NCBI RefSeq assembly: GCF_029889845.1
Contig: NZ_JARANV010000009.1
Location: 62,001-126,000 of the forward strand
DNA: 64,000 nt
Direction: 5' to 3'
Source: Halomonas sp. 25-S5
GTDB taxonomy: Bacteria > Pseudomonadota > Gammaproteobacteria > Pseudomonadales > Halomonadaceae
The notes below the pieces were generated by a model. It ran no database searches. It saw only the letters and a program-made list of their open reading frames with translations, and had not been told where the DNA came from. Positions 28,576 through 38,089 of the stretch are shown in pieces. The first letter of the stretch is position 1. Each line of letters starts with the position of its first letter. Made by a program: the position numbers and the translations under genes.

Positions 28576-29217
28576 TCAGCCCAGCTGTTCCAGGGTCTTC
28601 TTCAGGGCGCCGCGCTGGAAGACCAGCTTCCAGCGTCGGCCCCCTTGCTGGTGCCAGAGCAGGGCGAAACGGATGCCGGCGAGCAGGATGGCGCGGACCC
28701 GCTCGGGCATCATGCGACTCTGCAGCAGCGAGGGGTCGCCCTGGACGACGATGCGGGTCTTGAAGGTCGAGAGGGTTTCCTGATAGGCCTCGCCGAGGCT
28801 GGCGATGACGTTCTCGTGGGTCTCACCGAAGTGCTCGGCCTGGCCCTGGATACGGGTCAGGCGCGTGCCGAGGTCATCCATCAGGGCGTCGTTGCCGCGC
28901 AGCTTGTTCATCAGCATCAACAGCGAGAAGCCGTAGCGCAGCACCACGGGGTTGACCTGCTGGCGGCCGACCACGCCCTCGAGCACGTCGAGGCCGCGGC
29001 GCAGGTTGTTGGGATGGCCGCCGTAGATCGCCTCGAAGCTCTCTGGGTTGGTGTCCAGGGTGGCACGGATCAGGGTTTCCCAGGCGCGCGACTCGACCTG
29101 GCCGGTGCGGGCGAGCTCGTCGACCAGGCTGGCGGCCTGGAAGACACCGGCCAGCGCCAGGGCCTGACGGGCGACCGGGGTATCCGGCGCGCGGTGGATC
29201 GGGGTCGAGTCGGTCAT
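28576..29217 (-). CDS. hflD: High frequency lysogenization protein HflD homolog
   Basis: A 213-aa helical, membrane-associated protein matching HflD (YcfC). Family elements seen are [50 protein letters not shown] and [17 protein letters not shown]. Its ATG overlaps the mnmA stop (ATGA). In E. coli it affects lambda lysogeny through CII; its normal cellular role is not settled. Confidence 0.93.
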   Translation of the reverse strand: MTDSTPIHRAPDTPVARQALALAGVFQAASLVDELARTGQVESRAWETLIRATLDTNPESFEAIYGGHPNNLRRGLDVLEGVVGRQQVNPVVLRYGFSLLMLMNKLRGNDALMDDLGTRLTRIQGQAEHFGETHENVIASLGEAYQETLSTFKTRIVVQGDPSLLQSRMMPERVRAILLAGIRFALLWHQQGGRRWKLVFQRGALKKTLEQLG

Positions 29218-30341
29218 GAGGCAGGCTCCGTGGTGTTCCAGGTCTCGCGGATGACCCCGCCGCCGAGGCAGATCTCGCCATCGTAGAGGACCAGCGACTG
29301 ACCAGGGGTGACGGCGCGCTGGGGCTCATCGAAGCCCACCTCCACCCCGCCGTCGGCGGTGACGCGCATCCGGCAGGGCACGTCGGCCTGGCGGTAGCGG
29401 GTCTTGGCGGTATAGCGGCCCTCGGCGGCGGGTGGCGTGCCGGCCACCCAGTCCATGGCCTCGGTGACCAGCGCGTCGGTGTAGAGCAGCGGGTGATGCT
29501 TGCCCTGTACGGCGACGAGCACGTTGCGCTCGAGGTCCTTGGCGGCGACGTACCAGGGCGCGTCCGGATGGTCGGCGAGACCGCCGATGCCGAGCCCCTG
29601 ACGCTGGCCGAGGGTGTAGTACATCAGCCCCATGTGCTCGCCGATGACCTCGCCCTCGGGGGTCTCGATCATGCCGGGCTGGGCGGGCAGATACTGTTTG
29701 AGGAAGTCGCGGAAGCGGCGCTCGCCGATGAAGCAGATGCCCGTCGAGTCCTTCTTGCGCGCGGTGATCAGGTCATGGCGCTCGGCGATGGCGCGCACCT
29801 CGGGCTTCTCCAGCTCGCCCACCGGGAAGAGGGTTCGGGCGATGGCAGCCTCGGGGACGGCATGCAGGAAGTAGCTCTGGTCCTTTTGGGGGTCGAGCCC
29901 CTTGAGCAACCTCGGACGAATGTCGCCCTGCCCCTGGCGCACCCGCCCTTGACGAACATAATGGCCGGTGGCGATCTTCTCGGCGCCGAGCATTTCGGCG
30001 TACTCCAGGAACACCTTGAACTTGATCTCGCGGTTACAGAGGATGTCCGGGTTCGGCGTGCGCCCCGCCTGGTACTCGGCCAGGAAGTGCTCGAAGACGT
30101 TGTCCCAGTACTCGGCGGCGAAGTTGGCGGTGTGCAGCCGGATACCGAGCTTCTCGCATACCGCCTCGGCGTCGGCCAGGTCGGTCTTGGCGGTGCAGTA
30201 CTCGGTGCCGTCGTCCTCGTCCCAGTTCTTCATGAACAGGCCCTCGACGTCGTAGCCCTGCTCCAGCAGCAGCAGGGCGGACACGGAGGAGTCGACGCCG
30301 CCGGACATGCCGACGATCACCTTGACTGGGGTGGCGGTCAT
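29214..30341 (-). CDS. mnmA: tRNA-specific 2-thiouridylase
   Basis: MnmA installs the 2-thio group on U34 of tRNA-Lys, -Glu and -Gln, using ATP and sulfur relayed by TusE. The 375-aa product has the PP-loop [21 protein letters not shown]. The catalytic cysteine lies in [16 protein letters not shown] and the persulfide cysteine in [17 protein letters not shown]. The C-terminal beta-barrel carries [13 protein letters not shown]. It is coupled to hflD. Three tRNA-Glu (TTC) genes, expected substrates, lie at the end of the window. Confidence 0.96.
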   Translation of the reverse strand: MTATPVKVIVGMSGGVDSSVSALLLLEQGYDVEGLFMKNWDEDDGTEYCTAKTDLADAEAVCEKLGIRLHTANFAAEYWDNVFEHFLAEYQAGRTPNPDILCNREIKFKVFLEYAEMLGAEKIATGHYVRQGRVRQGQGDIRPRLLKGLDPQKDQSYFLHAVPEAAIARTLFPVGELEKPEVRAIAERHDLITARKKDSTGICFIGERRFRDFLKQYLPAQPGMIETPEGEVIGEHMGLMYYTLGQRQGLGIGGLADHPDAPWYVAAKDLERNVLVAVQGKHHPLLYTDALVTEAMDWVAGTPPAAEGRYTAKTRYRQADVPCRMRVTADGGVEVGFDEPQRAVTPGQSLVLYDGEICLGGGVIRETWNTTEPAS

Positions 30342-30417
30342 GGGCGCTCTCGAATCGGGTATGGCTCAAATGGGCGGGGATTATACATGATCTTGCCGCC
30401 AGGCGCCGAGAGGCGAG

Positions 30418-30478
30418 CTACAAGCTCCAAGGAGCAAGGAGGCTCGTTACTTTCTGCTTTCTGCTTGAGCCTCGGCTT
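30418..30478. repeat. Composite simple-repeat segment between nudJ and mnmA
   Basis: This stretch contains GCTCCAAGGAGC (5-bp hairpin), AAGGAGCAAGGAG (the same heptamer as after roxA, opposite strand), CTTTCTGCTTTCTGCTT (7-base unit, about 2.4 copies), and GAGGCTC/GAGCCTC arms that can pair. It directly continues the octamer array that starts at the nudJ stop. Confidence 0.75.
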
Positions 30479-30518
30479 GGCCGCTTGGCCGCTTGGCCGC
30501 TTGGCCGCTTGGCCGCTT
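30479..30518 (-). repeat. Octamer tandem repeat AAGCGGCC x5 starting in the nudJ stop codon
   Basis: Five perfect copies of AAGCGGCC on the minus strand plus a degenerate sixth. The last two bases of the nudJ TAA stop are the first two bases of copy one. The same octamer recurs after rarA. Confidence 0.97.
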
Positions 30519-30966
30519 ATCTTTCGTGAATCACGTCCATGGGGTAGAAGCGGCTCGCCAGGGCATCGCGGACACGCCGCAGCACCAGCGGGCTGCGCAG
30601 CCGGCCTTCCCGGTCCAGCGCCTCGAGCTCGTCGAGGGTCAGCCAGTGCACGGCGAGGATGGCCGGGTCCAGCTCATTGCCCAGGTGGGCCAGCGCCATG
30701 CCGAAGAAGCCATGGCTGTGGAAGGTCAGGCCATCCGGTGTGTGGTAGATATACATGCCCAGGTAGTCGGTGATGCCCACCTGCCAGGCGGTCTCCTCGC
30801 GCAGTTCGCGCAGGGCGCCCTCCTGGATACGTTCGCCGGGCTCCAGATGGCCGGCGGGCTGGTTGAAGAGGGTCTCGGCTCCGCCACGATCCTCCTCTAC
30901 CACCAGGAAGCGCCCGGCCCGCTCCACCACGGTGGCCACGCTGATGAAGGGCTGCCAGCGGCTCAT
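30517..30966 (-). CDS. nudJ: NudJ-type Nudix phosphatase
   Basis: A 149-aa Nudix hydrolase; NudJ in E. coli releases phosphate from HMP-PP and other nucleoside di- and triphosphates. The Nudix box runs GHLEPGERIQEGALRELREETAW. The consensus glycine after EExG is replaced by alanine (EETAW), while the metal-binding REXXEE core is intact. LVVEEDRGGAETLFNQPAGHLEP and the C-terminal LRSPLVLRRVRDAL match NudJ. The start MSRWQPFISVAT follows a strong GAGGAG and overlaps the rluE stop (ATGA). Gene order rluE-nudJ-mnmA is as in E. coli, although here 175 bp of repeats separate it from mnmA. Confidence 0.9.
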   Translation of the reverse strand: MSRWQPFISVATVVERAGRFLVVEEDRGGAETLFNQPAGHLEPGERIQEGALRELREETAWQVGITDYLGMYIYHTPDGLTFHSHGFFGMALAHLGNELDPAILAVHWLTLDELEALDREGRLRSPLVLRRVRDALASRFYPMDVIHER

Positions 30967-31577
30967 CGGCGGCCTCCTCTTGCTGGGCCCCGGTGAGCAC
31001 CTGCTGGCGGCCTGCGCGGGGCGTGAAGCGTCTCCCGTCGCCACTGCCCGGGGGCCAGGCCATCCAGGCGCCAGGGGCCGATGGCCACCCGCACCAGCCT
31101 CAGGGTGGGGTGACCGACATGGGCGGTCATGCGGCGGACCTGGCGGTTGCGGCCCTCGGTGATGGTCAGCTCGAGCCAGGTGGTGCGTGGGTGGCGTCGC
31201 GTCTTCAGGGGCGGGTCGCGCTCGGGCAGCCCGCTCTCGGTCAGGCGCTGCACCTTCGCGGGCCGGGTCCTGCCCTCCTTGAGCGCGACGCCGTCGCGCA
31301 GTGCCTGCAGGGCGACCTCAGTGGGCTCGCCTTCTACCTGCACGCGGTAGGTCTTGGGCTGCTTGTGGCGGGGGTCGCTGATGCGATGGATCAACTCGCC
31401 GTCGTCGCTGAGCAGCAATAGCCCCTCCGAATCGTGGTCGAGTCGACCCGCCGGATAGATATCCGGCACGTCGATGACGTCGGCCAGGGTCGCGCGGCGC
31501 TCCCCGTCCTTGGCCTTCCGGTCGGTGAACTGGGAGAGCATGCGATAGGGCTTGTGCAACAGGTAAAGGACACTCAT
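30963..31577 (-). CDS. rluE: 23S rRNA pseudouridine(2457) synthase
   Basis: RluE modifies U2457 of 23S rRNA. The 204-aa product has the RsuA/RluE catalytic motif PAGRLDHDSEGLLLLSDDG with its aspartate and lacks an N-terminal S4 domain, as expected for RluE. KTYRVQVEG and GRNRQVRRMTAHVGHPTLRLVRV are the other family elements. The C-terminal 20 residues are basic and low-complexity. It is divergent from icd, as in E. coli, and heads the rluE-nudJ unit. No strong ribosome binding site is visible. Confidence 0.93.
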   Translation of the reverse strand: MSVLYLLHKPYRMLSQFTDRKAKDGERRATLADVIDVPDIYPAGRLDHDSEGLLLLSDDGELIHRISDPRHKQPKTYRVQVEGEPTEVALQALRDGVALKEGRTRPAKVQRLTESGLPERDPPLKTRRHPRTTWLELTITEGRNRQVRRMTAHVGHPTLRLVRVAIGPWRLDGLAPGQWRRETLHAPRRPPAGAHRGPARGGRR

Positions 31578-31648
31578 TCGACCAAAGTCTTGCTACCATG
31601 GATTGTCGACAAATCTGACGTCAAGCCTACTCCGCTCCGGAGGGTGAA

Positions 31649-31657
31649 TGCTATACT
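31649..31657 (+). promoter_or_regulatory. Extended -10 promoter element for icd
   Basis: TGCTATACT fits an extended sigma70 -10 (TGnTATAAT type) with no good -35. Transcription would start near 31664, about 40 bp before icd. The same element TGCTATACTC(C/T)GCG precedes pyrD. Confidence 0.6.
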
Positions 31658-31670
31658 CCGCGCACCACTG

Positions 31671-31690
31671 AACAGACCAGAACAGACCAG
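31671..31690 (+). repeat. 10-bp tandem duplication in the icd leader
   Basis: AACAGACCAG occurs twice back to back, ending 15 bp before the icd ATG and immediately upstream of its ribosome binding site. Confidence 0.8.
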
Positions 31691-31705
31691 ACAGGGGAGT
31701 TCTCA

Positions 31706-32962
31706 ATGGGGTTCCAGAAAATCGTCCTGCCCGAGGGCGGCCAGAAGATTACCGTCAACGCCGACAATACGCTGAACGTGCCGAATGAGCCGGTCATTCC
31801 GTTCATCGAGGGCGACGGTATTGGTGTCGACGTGACGCCGGCCATGAAGATCGCCATCGACTCTGCCGTGCAGAAGGCTTATAACGGCGAGCGCAAGATC
31901 CACTGGATGGAGGTCTACGCCGGCGAGAAGGCCACCCAGGTCTATGACGCCGACACCTGGCTGCCGGAAGAGACCCTGGAGGCGGTCAAGGACTATGTCG
32001 TCTCCATCAAGGGGCCGCTGACCACGCCGGTGGGCGGCGGCATCCGCTCCCTGAACGTCGCCCTGCGCCAGAAGCTCGACCTCTACGTCTGCCAGCGTCC
32101 GGTGCGCTGGTTCGAAGGCGTGCCGAGCCCGGTCAAGAAGCCGGCCGACGTGGATATGGTCATCTTCCGCGAGAACTCCGAGGACATCTACGCCGGCATC
32201 GAGTGGAAGGCCGGTACCCCGGAGGCCGACAAGGTCATCAAGTTCCTGCGCGAGGAGATGGGTGTCCAGAACATCCGTTTCCCCGAGAACTGCGGCATCG
32301 GCGTCAAGCCGGTCTCCGTCGAGGGCACCAAGCGTCTGGTGCGCCAGGCCCTGCAGTACACCATCGACAACGACCGCGAGTCGCTGACCCTGGTGCACAA
32401 GGGCAATATCATGAAGTTCACCGAGGGGTCCTTCAAGGACTGGGGCTATGAGCTCGCCAAGGAGGAGTTCGGCGCCGAGCTGCTCGACGGCGGCCCCTGG
32501 ATGACCATGAAGAACCCCAATAACGGCAAGGAGATCGTGGTCAAGGACGTCATCGCCGACGCCATGCTGCAGCAGATTCTGCTGCGTCCGGCCGAGTATG
32601 ACGTCATCGCCACCCTGAACCTCAACGGCGATTACATCTCCGATGCGCTGGCGGCGGAAGTGGGCGGCATCGGCATCGCGCCGGGCGCCAACCTGTCCGA
32701 TACCGTGGCCATGTTCGAGGCCACGCACGGCACGGCACCCAAGTACGCCGGCCAGGACAAGGTCAACCCGGGCTCACTGATTCTCTCCGCCGAGATGATG
32801 CTGCGTCACATGGGCTGGGTCGAAGCGGCCGACCTGGTGCTCAAGGGCATGGAGAAGGCCATCTCCAAGGGCGAGGTCACTTATGACTTTCATCGCCAGA
32901 TGGACGATGCCAAGCTTCTCAAGTGCTCCGAGTTCGGCCAGGCCGTCGCCGACAACATGTGA
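31706..32962 (+). CDS. icd: NADP-dependent isocitrate dehydrogenase
   Basis: Icd oxidises isocitrate to 2-oxoglutarate and CO2 in the TCA cycle. The 418-aa length equals the E. coli type. Visible elements are [16 protein letters not shown], the substrate loop [21 protein letters not shown] whose serine is the AceK phosphorylation site in E. coli, and [25 protein letters not shown]. The NADP-specific [17 protein letters not shown] (Lys-Tyr pair) is also present. GGGGAG precedes the ATG. It has an extended -10 promoter and is followed by a strong terminator, so it is a single-gene unit. Control by phosphorylation is inferred; no aceK is in the window. Confidence 0.97.
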   Translation: MGFQKIVLPEGGQKITVNADNTLNVPNEPVIPFIEGDGIGVDVTPAMKIAIDSAVQKAYNGERKIHWMEVYAGEKATQVYDADTWLPEETLEAVKDYVVSIKGPLTTPVGGGIRSLNVALRQKLDLYVCQRPVRWFEGVPSPVKKPADVDMVIFRENSEDIYAGIEWKAGTPEADKVIKFLREEMGVQNIRFPENCGIGVKPVSVEGTKRLVRQALQYTIDNDRESLTLVHKGNIMKFTEGSFKDWGYELAKEEFGAELLDGGPWMTMKNPNNGKEIVVKDVIADAMLQQILLRPAEYDVIATLNLNGDYISDALAAEVGGIGIAPGANLSDTVAMFEATHGTAPKYAGQDKVNPGSLILSAEMMLRHMGWVEAADLVLKGMEKAISKGEVTYDFHRQMDDAKLLKCSEFGQAVADNM

Positions 32963-32980
32963 GTCGCGACGCTGGACCCG

Positions 32981-33014
32981 GGGCCCCCGTCCGCCGCCCG
33001 GCGGACGGGGGCCC
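32981..33014 (+). terminator. Rho-independent terminator of icd
   Basis: A 15-bp perfect stem, GGGCCCCCGTCCGCC with loop GCCC and its complement, is followed by TTGCGTT, 18 bp beyond the icd stop. Confidence 0.85.
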
Positions 33015-33170
33015 TTGCGTTGAGGCGTCCTGGTGGCGAACAGAGGCGGTGAACCCTGCCGGTATGATGGCGTCCAATCACGGTTGAGATAATGGACGGC
33101 CTCCGGCTTGTCGAGATGGATAGTGGCCCTTATGTTCAGTAGAGACGATGAGGTGGCGTGGCGAGTGGCC

Positions 33171-33518
33171 ATGGTGGCCACGCGGGGGGGCATGACCCGG
33201 CCGCCGGGCCCCGAGGAGGACGACGGCGACCTGGCGGTGCAGCATGCCGACCCGGAAGTGGCGCGTCCCCCCTTGTACAAGGTGGTGCTACACAACGATG
33301 ACTTCACGCCCATGGAGTTCGTGGTCGAGGTGCTGCAGACCTTCTTCCACATGGACAGCGAGACCGCGGTGCAGGTGATGTTGACCGTGCACACGCGGGG
33401 CAAGGCCACCTGTGGTGTCTTTACCCGCGATATTGCGGAAACCAAAAGCCATCAGGTCAATCAATATGCAAGAGAGTGTCAGCATCCGCTGCTGTGCGAC
33501 ATCGAGGCGGCGGACTGA
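33171..33518 (+). CDS. clpS: ATP-dependent Clp protease adaptor ClpS
   Basis: ClpS delivers N-end-rule substrates to ClpAP. The domain from [26 protein letters not shown] through [39 protein letters not shown] is complete, including the N-degron pocket residues in [10 protein letters not shown]. The start is uncertain: ATG at this position gives 115 aa, but in-frame ATGs at 33132 and 33192 are also possible and none has a strong ribosome binding site. It lies upstream of clpA with a 137-bp gap. The cspD gene that usually precedes clpS in related genomes is absent here. Confidence 0.93.
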   Translation: MVATRGGMTRPPGPEEDDGDLAVQHADPEVARPPLYKVVLHNDDFTPMEFVVEVLQTFFHMDSETAVQVMLTVHTRGKATCGVFTRDIAETKSHQVNQYARECQHPLLCDIEAAD

Positions 33519-33655
33519 GCGGCATGGTCGAAGAGGGACAGCGACGGTCCTGCGTTGAAGGGAGACTTGCAACGGCGCCGTTTGTACCCGATGTTGATGA
33601 TGCCGGACCATGAATGATCCGACGCGAAGCCCTGGGCGGCGAGAAGGGGACTGCC

Positions 33656-35932
33656 ATGCTGAGTAAAGAACTTGAACTGACCCTTAACACGGCCTTCACC
33701 GTGGCCCGCTCCAAGCGCCACGAGTTCATGACCGTGGAGCACCTGCTGCTGGCGCTGCTTGACAACGCCTCGGCGGCGGATGTGCTGCGTGCCTGCGGGG
33801 CCAACCTCGACAAGCTGCGGTCCGACCTGCAGGATTTCATCAATTCCACCACGCCGCTGATCCCCGATGACCAGTCGGACCGAGAGACACAGCCGACCCT
33901 GGGCTTTCAGCGCGTGCTCCAGCGCGCCGTCTTCCATGTCCAGTCCTCGGGCAAGAGCGAGGTCACCGGCGCCAACGTGCTGGTGGCGATCTTCTCCGAG
34001 CAGGAGAGCCAGGCGGTCTATTTCCTCAAGCAGCAGAACGTCGCCCGGGTCGATGCCGTCAACTACATCGCCCACGGCATCTCCAAGGTGGCCGGTCACG
34101 GCCAGAGCCAGTCGTCGCCCTCGCCGGAGGCCGAGGAAGCCGAGGAGGGCGGTGCCGAGACCGGCTCCAACCCGCTGACCGGCTACGCCACCAACCTCAA
34201 TGAGCAGGCGCGGCTGGGCAAGATCGATCCGCTGATCGGCCGCGAGCACGAGCTTGAGCGGGTGGTGCAGATCCTGGCCCGCCGGCGCAAGAACAATCCG
34301 CTGCTGGTCGGTGAGGCCGGCGTGGGCAAGACCGCCATCGCCGAGGGGTTGGCCAAGCGCGTCGTCGAGGAGGACGTGCCCGACGTCATCAGCGACGCCG
34401 TGGTCTATTCGCTGGACATGGGCGCCCTGCTGGCCGGCACCAAGTATCGCGGCGACTTCGAGAAGCGTCTCAAGAACCTGCTGGCCGAGCTGCTCAAGCA
34501 GCCCCATGCTGTCCTGTTCATCGACGAGATCCATACGGTGATCGGTGCCGGCGCCGCCTCCGGGGGGGTGATGGACGCCTCCAACCTGCTCAAGCCACTG
34601 CTCTCTTCGGGGGAGCTGCGCTGCATCGGCTCCACCACCTTCCAGGAGTACCGTGGCATCTTCGAGAAGGATCGCGCGCTGGCGCGCCGTTTCCAGAAGG
34701 TCGACGTCATGGCGCCCTCGGTGGAGGACACCATCCGCATCCTCAAGGGGCTGCGCTCGCGCTTCGAGGAACACCATCAGCTGAAGTACACCGATGCGGC
34801 CCTGGAGAGTGCCGCCCGGCTGTCGGACCGCTACATCAACGATCGCCACCTGCCCGACAAGGCCATCGACGTGATCGACGAGGCCGGTGCCCACCAGCGG
34901 CTACTGCCGCCGGAGGTGCGCGTGGACACCATCGACGTCGACCAGGTCGAGGCGGTGGTGGCCTCCATCGCGCGGATCCCGCCGAAGAGCGTCTCCAGTT
35001 CCGATCGCAAGCTGCTGGCCAACATCGATCGCGACCTGAAGATGCTGGTGTTCGGCCAGGACGAGGCCATCGACAGCCTCGCCGCGGCGATCAAGCTGTC
35101 GCGTGCCGGCCTCAAGTCGCCGGACAAACCCGTGGGCAGCTTCCTGTTCGCCGGCCCGACCGGGGTGGGCAAGACCGAGGTGGCCCGGCAGCTGTCGCAT
35201 ATCATGGGCGTCGAGCTGGTGCGCTTCGACATGTCCGAGTACATGGAGCGCCACACCGTGTCGCGGCTGATCGGCGCGCCTCCCGGCTACGTCGGCTATG
35301 ACCAGGGCGGCCTGCTGACCGAGGCGATCACCAAGCAGCCTCACTGCGTGCTGCTGCTCGACGAGATCGAGAAGGCGCATCCCGAGGTCTTCAACCTGCT
35401 GCTGCAGGTCATGGACCATGGCCGCCTGACCGACAACAATGGCCGCGAGGCGGACTTCCGCCACGTGATCCTGATCATGACCTCCAACGCCGGGGTCGAG
35501 CAGGCCACGCGGCGCTCCATCGGCTTCCAGACCCAGGACCACTCCACGGACGCCATGGAGGTGATCCGCAAGACCTTCTCGCCGGAGTTTCGCAACCGCC
35601 TGGACGGCATCATCCAGTTCCATGCCCTGCCTACCCCGGTGGTGCGCAACGTGGCGGACAAGTTCCTGGTCGAGCTTCAGGCGCAGCTCGACGAGAAGCG
35701 GGTCCAGCTCGACGTGGACGAGGCCGCCCGGGACTGGCTGGCCGAGAAGGGCTACGATCCCGACATGGGGGCTCGCCCGATGGCCCGCCTGATCCAGGAG
35801 AAGCTCAAGAAGCCGCTGGCCGAGCTGATCCTGTTCGGCGAGCTGGCCGAGCACGGCGGGGTGGTGCACGTCAGCGTGGAGGAGGGCGAGCTCCACCTCT
35901 CCACGGAGTCGGAGCTGGCCGACGCGCCCTGA
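33656..35932 (+). CDS. clpA: ATP-dependent Clp protease ATP-binding subunit ClpA
   Basis: ClpA is the AAA+ unfoldase that feeds ClpP. The 758-aa product equals E. coli ClpA in length. The Clp N-domain begins [31 protein letters not shown]. The first ATPase has Walker A GEAGVGKT and Walker [14 protein letters not shown]. The second has GPTGVGKTE and [26 protein letters not shown] precedes the chosen ATG; a 14-codon upstream extension is rejected. Its presence next to clpS matches N-end-rule degradation. clpP is not in the window. Confidence 0.97.
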   Translation: MLSKELELTLNTAFTVARSKRHEFMTVEHLLLALLDNASAADVLRACGANLDKLRSDLQDFINSTTPLIPDDQSDRETQPTLGFQRVLQRAVFHVQSSGKSEVTGANVLVAIFSEQESQAVYFLKQQNVARVDAVNYIAHGISKVAGHGQSQSSPSPEAEEAEEGGAETGSNPLTGYATNLNEQARLGKIDPLIGREHELERVVQILARRRKNNPLLVGEAGVGKTAIAEGLAKRVVEEDVPDVISDAVVYSLDMGALLAGTKYRGDFEKRLKNLLAELLKQPHAVLFIDEIHTVIGAGAASGGVMDASNLLKPLLSSGELRCIGSTTFQEYRGIFEKDRALARRFQKVDVMAPSVEDTIRILKGLRSRFEEHHQLKYTDAALESAARLSDRYINDRHLPDKAIDVIDEAGAHQRLLPPEVRVDTIDVDQVEAVVASIARIPPKSVSSSDRKLLANIDRDLKMLVFGQDEAIDSLAAAIKLSRAGLKSPDKPVGSFLFAGPTGVGKTEVARQLSHIMGVELVRFDMSEYMERHTVSRLIGAPPGYVGYDQGGLLTEAITKQPHCVLLLDEIEKAHPEVFNLLLQVMDHGRLTDNNGREADFRHVILIMTSNAGVEQATRRSIGFQTQDHSTDAMEVIRKTFSPEFRNRLDGIIQFHALPTPVVRNVADKFLVELQAQLDEKRVQLDVDEAARDWLAEKGYDPDMGARPMARLIQEKLKKPLAELILFGELAEHGGVVHVSVEEGELHLSTESELADAP

Positions 35933-35960
35933 CGGGGATCAGGCGGCCACCAACCCACAG

Positions 35961-35990
35961 CGCCCTGTCTGCGGACGGGGCGTTGTTCGT
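35961..35990 (+). terminator. Terminator of clpA
   Basis: CGCCCTGTC pairs with GACGGGGCG (one G-U) over a 4-base loop and is followed by TTGTTCGTT, 28 bp after the clpA stop. Confidence 0.75.
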
Positions 35991-36075
35991 TCGGGCCTTG
36001 CAGCGGGAGGAGGTGGCGGACGCGAAGGCGGCCGACACTCGAGCGGGGTCCGGGCCCTGGCGGCCCGATCGGCGC

Positions 36076-36294
36076 TCAGCGGGCGCGGTAGACGATGCGG
36101 CCCTTGGACAGGTCGTAGGGGGTCAGCTCGACCTTGACCTTGTCGCCAGTGAGGATGCGGATATAGTGCTTGCGCATCTTGCCCGAGATGTGGGCGGTGA
36201 CCACGTGGCCGTTCTCCAGCTCGACACGGAACATGGTGTTGGGAAGGGTATCGACGACGACGCCTTCCATTTCGATATGGTCTTCACGTGCCAT
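36076..36294 (-). CDS. infA: Translation initiation factor IF-1
   Basis: IF-1 binds the ribosomal A site during initiation. The 72-aa product is the standard size with the S1/OB fold. It opens [26 protein letters not shown], with [19 protein letters not shown] and ending [14 protein letters not shown] sits 9 bases before the ATG. It is convergent with clpA and downstream of bpt with a 137-bp gap, so it probably has its own promoter. The position next to clpA is conserved with E. coli. Confidence 0.97.
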   Translation of the reverse strand: MAREDHIEMEGVVVDTLPNTMFRVELENGHVVTAHISGKMRKHYIRILTGDKVKVELTPYDLSKGRIVYRAR

Positions 36295-36374
36295 ATAGGC
36301 GGTTCCTCGCTGATGAGATGACGAAAGAAGGCGGCACGGTCTCACGGCCTCGCCGCCCGTGCCGACAGGATAGC

Positions 36375-36403
36375 GCGATATTGTGCCGCATGCCGCTCGT
36401 CAA
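36375..36403 (-). promoter_or_regulatory. Candidate sigma70 promoter for infA
   Basis: On the minus strand TTGACG (-35) is followed 17 bases later by TATCGC (-10), with AATATC just inside the spacer as an alternative -10. It sits about 80 bp upstream of the infA start. Confidence 0.4.
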
Positions 36404-36431
36404 GGCAAAGGAACCCGCGCTCCGCTCGCCC

Positions 36432-37178
36432 TTACAGGGTGATCATGCGGCGCCAGTGGCGGCCGTCGAGCATCTCCAGCGGCCGGAAGGATTGCTTGTA
36501 GTTCATCTTGCGGCACTCGCGGATCCAGTAGCCCAGATAGACATGGGGCAGCCCCTGGTCCCAGGCACGCTGGATCAGCGAGAGCACGGCGAAGGTGCCC
36601 AGCGAGCGACGCTCCAGCTCCAGCGCGGGGTCGAAGAAGGTGTAGATGGCCGAGAGGCCGTGCTCGAGCTGGTCGAAGGCCGAGACGGCCACCAGCCGGC
36701 CGTCGAGCCGGAACTCCAGCAGCCTGGCGTAGGCCTGATCGAGGGTCAGGAAGGTACGGTACTGTTCGTGGCTCGGTGGGTACATGTCGCCGTCGGCGTG
36801 ACGGGTCCGGACGTAGTGGGCATAGAGCGCATAGTGCTCGGCATCGAAGAGGGCGGGACGCACGTGCAGCGTCAGGTCGGCGTTGCGATTGGCCAGCTTG
36901 CGCTGGGTGCGACTCGGCACGAACTCCGCCACCGGGATGCGCACCGAGATGCAGGCATTGCAGGCGTCGCAGTGGGGTCGATAGAGGTGACGACCGCTGC
37001 GGCGGAAGCCGAGCAGGGCCAGGGCATCGTAGACCCCCTGGCCCGGTGACTCCTGGGGGTCGAGGAACAGGGTGGTCGCCTCGCGGCCTGCCAGGTAGCT
37101 GCAGGCATGGGGCACGGTCAGGAAGAAGCGCAGGTCCCTTACCGGCTGCCGGGGGGCATTGCTGCTCAAGGCTGCCAT
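36432..37178 (-). CDS. bpt: Aspartate/glutamate leucyltransferase (bacterial protein transferase)
   Basis: Bpt attaches leucine from Leu-tRNA to N-terminal Asp or Glu, making N-end-rule substrates for ClpSAP. The 248-aa protein has the ATE-like N-terminal cysteine cluster CDACNAC preceded by YLAGREATTLFLDP. The C-terminal GNAT-like region contains YPPSHEQYRTFL and YLGYWIRECRKMNYKQSFRPLE. The ATG chosen directly abuts AGAGGAG, which is too close for normal spacing; an in-frame TTG three codons later would be spaced 9 bases and may be the true start. It follows aat by 22 bp, an obvious functional pair. Confidence 0.93.
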   Translation of the reverse strand: MAALSSNAPRQPVRDLRFFLTVPHACSYLAGREATTLFLDPQESPGQGVYDALALLGFRRSGRHLYRPHCDACNACISVRIPVAEFVPSRTQRKLANRNADLTLHVRPALFDAEHYALYAHYVRTRHADGDMYPPSHEQYRTFLTLDQAYARLLEFRLDGRLVAVSAFDQLEHGLSAIYTFFDPALELERRSLGTFAVLSLIQRAWDQGLPHVYLGYWIRECRKMNYKQSFRPLEMLDGRHWRRMITL

Positions 37179-37200
37179 CTCCTCTGAATCGCTGGCTCGG

Positions 37201-37935
37201 TCATGCAAGGGTGTCGATCGCATCGAAGGGCCAGGTCGCTGCCGAGATGTCGTCGACCGTCTCCCGGCGGCCACTGCCGGCATCGCCCAGCCACTGTTCA
37301 AGATAGCCGATGAACTCGCTCCGGGCGATGTCCCTGGCCCCCAGGCTGGCCAGGTGCCCGGTATGCATCTGGCAGTCGATCAGCCGGCCACCGCCGGCGG
37401 TCATGGCCCGGGCAAGGTGCACCAGGGCCACTTTCGAGGCATCCGCCTGACGGGAGAACATCGATTCGCCGAAGAATACCGGCCCCATGGCCACCCCGTA
37501 GAGGCCGCCCACCAGTTCGTCGGCGTGCCACACCTCCACCGAATGGGCCGCGCCGAGCCGGTGCAGGCGCCCATAGGCCGTCTGCATCTCGGCGGTGATC
37601 CAGGTGCCGGGCTGACCGTCACGGGGCGCCATGCAGGCCGCCACCACCCCTTCGAAGGCGGTGTCGGCGGTGATCCGGAAACCGGCGTTGCGCAGCCGCT
37701 TGGCGAGGCTGCGCCGCACCCGGATCTCATCCGGGAACAGCACCATGCGCGGGTCCGGGCTCCACCACAGGACCGGCTGGTCATCGCTGAACCAGGGAAA
37801 GATGCCGCGGCGATAGGCAGCCAGCAGCCATTCCGGGGTCAGGGCCCCGCCGGCGGCCAGCAGGCCGTCGGGATCGCGCAGGGCAGATGCGATGGGCGGG
37901 AAGCCCACGGGGCGCTCAGGGAGCCAGGGGAGCAT
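37201..37935 (-). CDS. aat: Leucyl/phenylalanyl-tRNA--protein transferase
   Basis: Aat adds Leu or Phe to proteins with N-terminal Lys or Arg, marking them for ClpSAP. The 244-aa product has the motifs [78 protein letters not shown] and [23 protein letters not shown] precedes the ATG by about 10 bases. With bpt, clpS and clpA nearby, the whole N-end-rule tagging and delivery pathway is in about 5 kb. It is divergent from ftsK. Confidence 0.96.
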   Translation of the reverse strand: MLPWLPERPVGFPPIASALRDPDGLLAAGGALTPEWLLAAYRRGIFPWFSDDQPVLWWSPDPRMVLFPDEIRVRRSLAKRLRNAGFRITADTAFEGVVAACMAPRDGQPGTWITAEMQTAYGRLHRLGAAHSVEVWHADELVGGLYGVAMGPVFFGESMFSRQADASKVALVHLARAMTAGGGRLIDCQMHTGHLASLGARDIARSEFIGYLEQWLGDAGSGRRETVDDISAATWPFDAIDTLA

Positions 37936-38089
37936 GGGCAGCGTCTTCCTCGTTGATGACCCGCCCAGTCTGCCGCGCGGCGGGATGAGGCTCAAGGCAT
38001 GCAGGCCCTGTGATGGTGAGCACTTGCTCGGTATGATTGAGCACAATGAAATCTGGAAGACGCCATGTTGGCGCAAGGGGGATGGCCGC

